This document shows positions 24,451-24,754 of a stretch of DNA of 24,754 bases, one piece after another. The translations under genes were made by a program, and so were the position numbers. The first letter of the stretch is position 1, and each line of letters opens with the position of its first letter. A model generated the notes under the pieces. It had not been told where the DNA came from, did no database searches, and worked only from the letters and a program-made list of their open reading frames with translations. Origin of the DNA: a virus; IMG/VR virus record IMGVR_UViG_3300010885_030294, positions 1 to 24,754 of that record. The stretch is one strand, 5' to 3'.

Positions 24451-24472
24451 CTTAAGGTACTACCAATGCTTG
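24451..24472 (-). repeat. Dispersed element, copy C
   Basis: The same 19-base core as copies A and B, read on the minus strand, 18 bases after the stop of the plus-strand gene. The flank is CAAGCATTGGTAG and then ACCTTAAGGCGCC, so it ends in two overlapping palindromes (CCTTAAGG and AGGCGCCT on the plus strand). An arm at 24488-24496 (ATTGGTAGT on the plus strand) pairs perfectly with ACTACCAAT of the core, giving a stem of 9 perfect base pairs plus further wobble pairs. Confidence 0.9.
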
Positions 24473-24505
24473 CTGTTATAGTAGTGTATTGGTAGTGCTC
24501 CTACC

Positions 24506-24523
24506 TGTGGGGGGCTATCCACA
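24506..24523. repeat. 18-base element, copy 1, with near-consensus DnaA box
   Basis: TGTGGGGGGCTATCCACA is a hairpin-like sequence with TGTGG and CCACA arms. Its right half CTATCCACA matches the bacterial DnaA box TTATCCACA at eight of nine positions. An identical copy lies 62 bases further right. The two flank a 44-base AT-rich stretch. Confidence 0.85.
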
Positions 24524-24530
24524 TAATGAT

Positions 24531-24560
24531 GCAAATATGAGCAAAATGTTGTAAATGTGT
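24531..24560 (+). repeat. Three degenerate 10-base repeats between the twin elements
   Basis: GCAAATATGA, GCAAAATGTT and GTAAATGTGT follow one another without gaps, so their shared GYAAA start recurs every 10 bases, one DNA turn. They are enclosed by the inverted arms AATGATG (24525-24531) and CATCATT (24561-24567). They could be iterons or a DNA-unwinding element. The similarity is modest and may be chance. Confidence 0.4.
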
Positions 24561-24567
24561 CATCATT

Positions 24568-24585
24568 TGTGGGGGGCTATCCACA
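24568..24585. repeat. 18-base element, copy 2, with near-consensus DnaA box
   Basis: Identical over 18 bases to the copy at 24506-24523 and in the same orientation, again with CTATCCACA at its right end. Perfect identity between two copies in non-coding DNA that otherwise differs suggests selection or a recent duplication. Confidence 0.85.
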
Positions 24586-24598
24586 GGTGGCGGATCTC

Positions 24599-24620
24599 CT
24601 TAAGGTACTACCAATGCTTG
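24599..24620 (-). repeat. Dispersed element, copy D
   Basis: The same core on the minus strand, followed by GGAGATCC, which closely matches the end of copy A (GGAGAAAA). A left arm ACCAAT (plus-strand ATTGGT at 24626-24631) pairs with ATTGGT of the core. No start codon follows at ribosome-binding distance, so here the AAGGAG is not acting as a ribosome binding site for any visible gene. Confidence 0.9.
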
Positions 24621-24643
24621 CAGTAATTGGTTGTATTGCTATT

Positions 24644-24660
24644 GGGGGGCAGAGCCCCCT
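24644..24660. repeat. GC-rich hairpin
   Basis: GGGGGC-AGA-GCCCCC (24645-24659) forms a perfect 6-bp stem with a 3-base loop, extended by a G-T pair. No run of T follows on either strand, so it is a poor intrinsic terminator. The motif GGGGGGC is shared with the two 18-base elements to the left, which may point to a common origin. Confidence 0.6.
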
Positions 24661-24754
24661 CCTCAGCATTACCAACCGTAAGTCTGCAGGGCCCATGGTG
24701 TAACTGAGAATAACTCCGCATTGCGGCGCTTGCCTGTTACATGGATTAGACCCC

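Larger units (their letters stand above)
24433..24754. other. Structured non-coding right end, candidate origin region
   Basis: This 322-base stretch has no convincing gene on either strand. It contains two copies of the dispersed element, two copies of an 18-base hairpin-like element with near DnaA boxes, a GC-rich hairpin at 24644-24660, three short degenerate repeats, and CCGCA-T-TGCGG at 24716-24726. The density of ordered repeats is like a replication origin or a packaging or regulatory locus. The last 90 bases hold no clear signal beyond this inverted repeat. Confidence 0.6.

Noticed and set aside
19058-24620. Repeats as a CRISPR array
   Set aside because: Only four copies in two far-apart places with irregular spacing, overlapping a ribosome binding site, and no cas genes.
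24682-24754. tRNA-like stretch (GGTGTAAC and a CCGCA-T-TGCGG inverted repeat) at the right end
   Set aside because: No consistent cloverleaf: no T-loop GTTC motif, no usable anticodon stem with a 7-base loop, and the window ends before a 3' acceptor could be seen.

Overview
This window looks like the left-to-middle part of a tailed double-stranded DNA phage with a short (podovirus-type) tail. Almost all of it (1-23741) is one tightly packed set of genes read on the minus strand. From right to left these are a possible small terminase subunit, large terminase, portal, an FmdB-like small protein, an unknown protein, scaffold, major capsid protein, decoration protein, tail adaptor, tail nozzle, three tandem beta-rich tail proteins, three internal (DNA-ejection) virion proteins ending in a 1784-residue giant, three small fibre or appendage-like proteins, a 60-residue protein, an M15-type endolysin, a small membrane protein, and a gene cut by the window edge. 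No ribosomal, tRNA, integrase or metabolic gene is visible, and neither is an RNA or DNA polymerase. The replication and early genes must lie outside the window. The host cannot be named. Clear AGGAG-type ribosome binding sites and the M15 endolysin fit a bacterial host.

The gene order closely follows the virion module of T7-like phages: portal, scaffold, capsid, tail A, tail B, then small, medium and large internal proteins, then fibres and lysis. It differs in three ways. The terminase sits upstream of the portal. There is a decoration protein. Three beta-rich proteins are inserted between the nozzle and the ejection proteins. Many junctions overlap as ATGA or TAATG, which suggests translational coupling. 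Several genes use TTG or GTG starts with strong ribosome binding sites.

The right end (23742-24754) is different. A 427-base divergent control region carries repeated CATAAACA-like sites, palindromes and a perfect extended -10 promoter. This promoter drives the only convincing plus-strand gene (24169-24432, 87 residues, unknown). Beyond that gene lie 322 bases of non-coding, strongly structured DNA. They hold two copies of an 18-base element that contains a near-consensus DnaA box, three degenerate 10-base repeats, and hairpins. This is a candidate replication origin.

The most notable signal is a dispersed element with an invariant 19-base core. It occurs four times, always in the same orientation as the virion genes: twice in tandem just upstream of the scaffold gene and twice in the right-end non-coding region. 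Every copy is preceded by an arm that can pair with its core. In three of four copies the core runs into AAGG, two of them followed by AGA. It may be a phage-specific promoter or a regulatory RNA hairpin. Together with a perfect 13-bp terminator-like hairpin after the decoration gene, it would mark scaffold, capsid and decoration as one separately controlled transcription unit.
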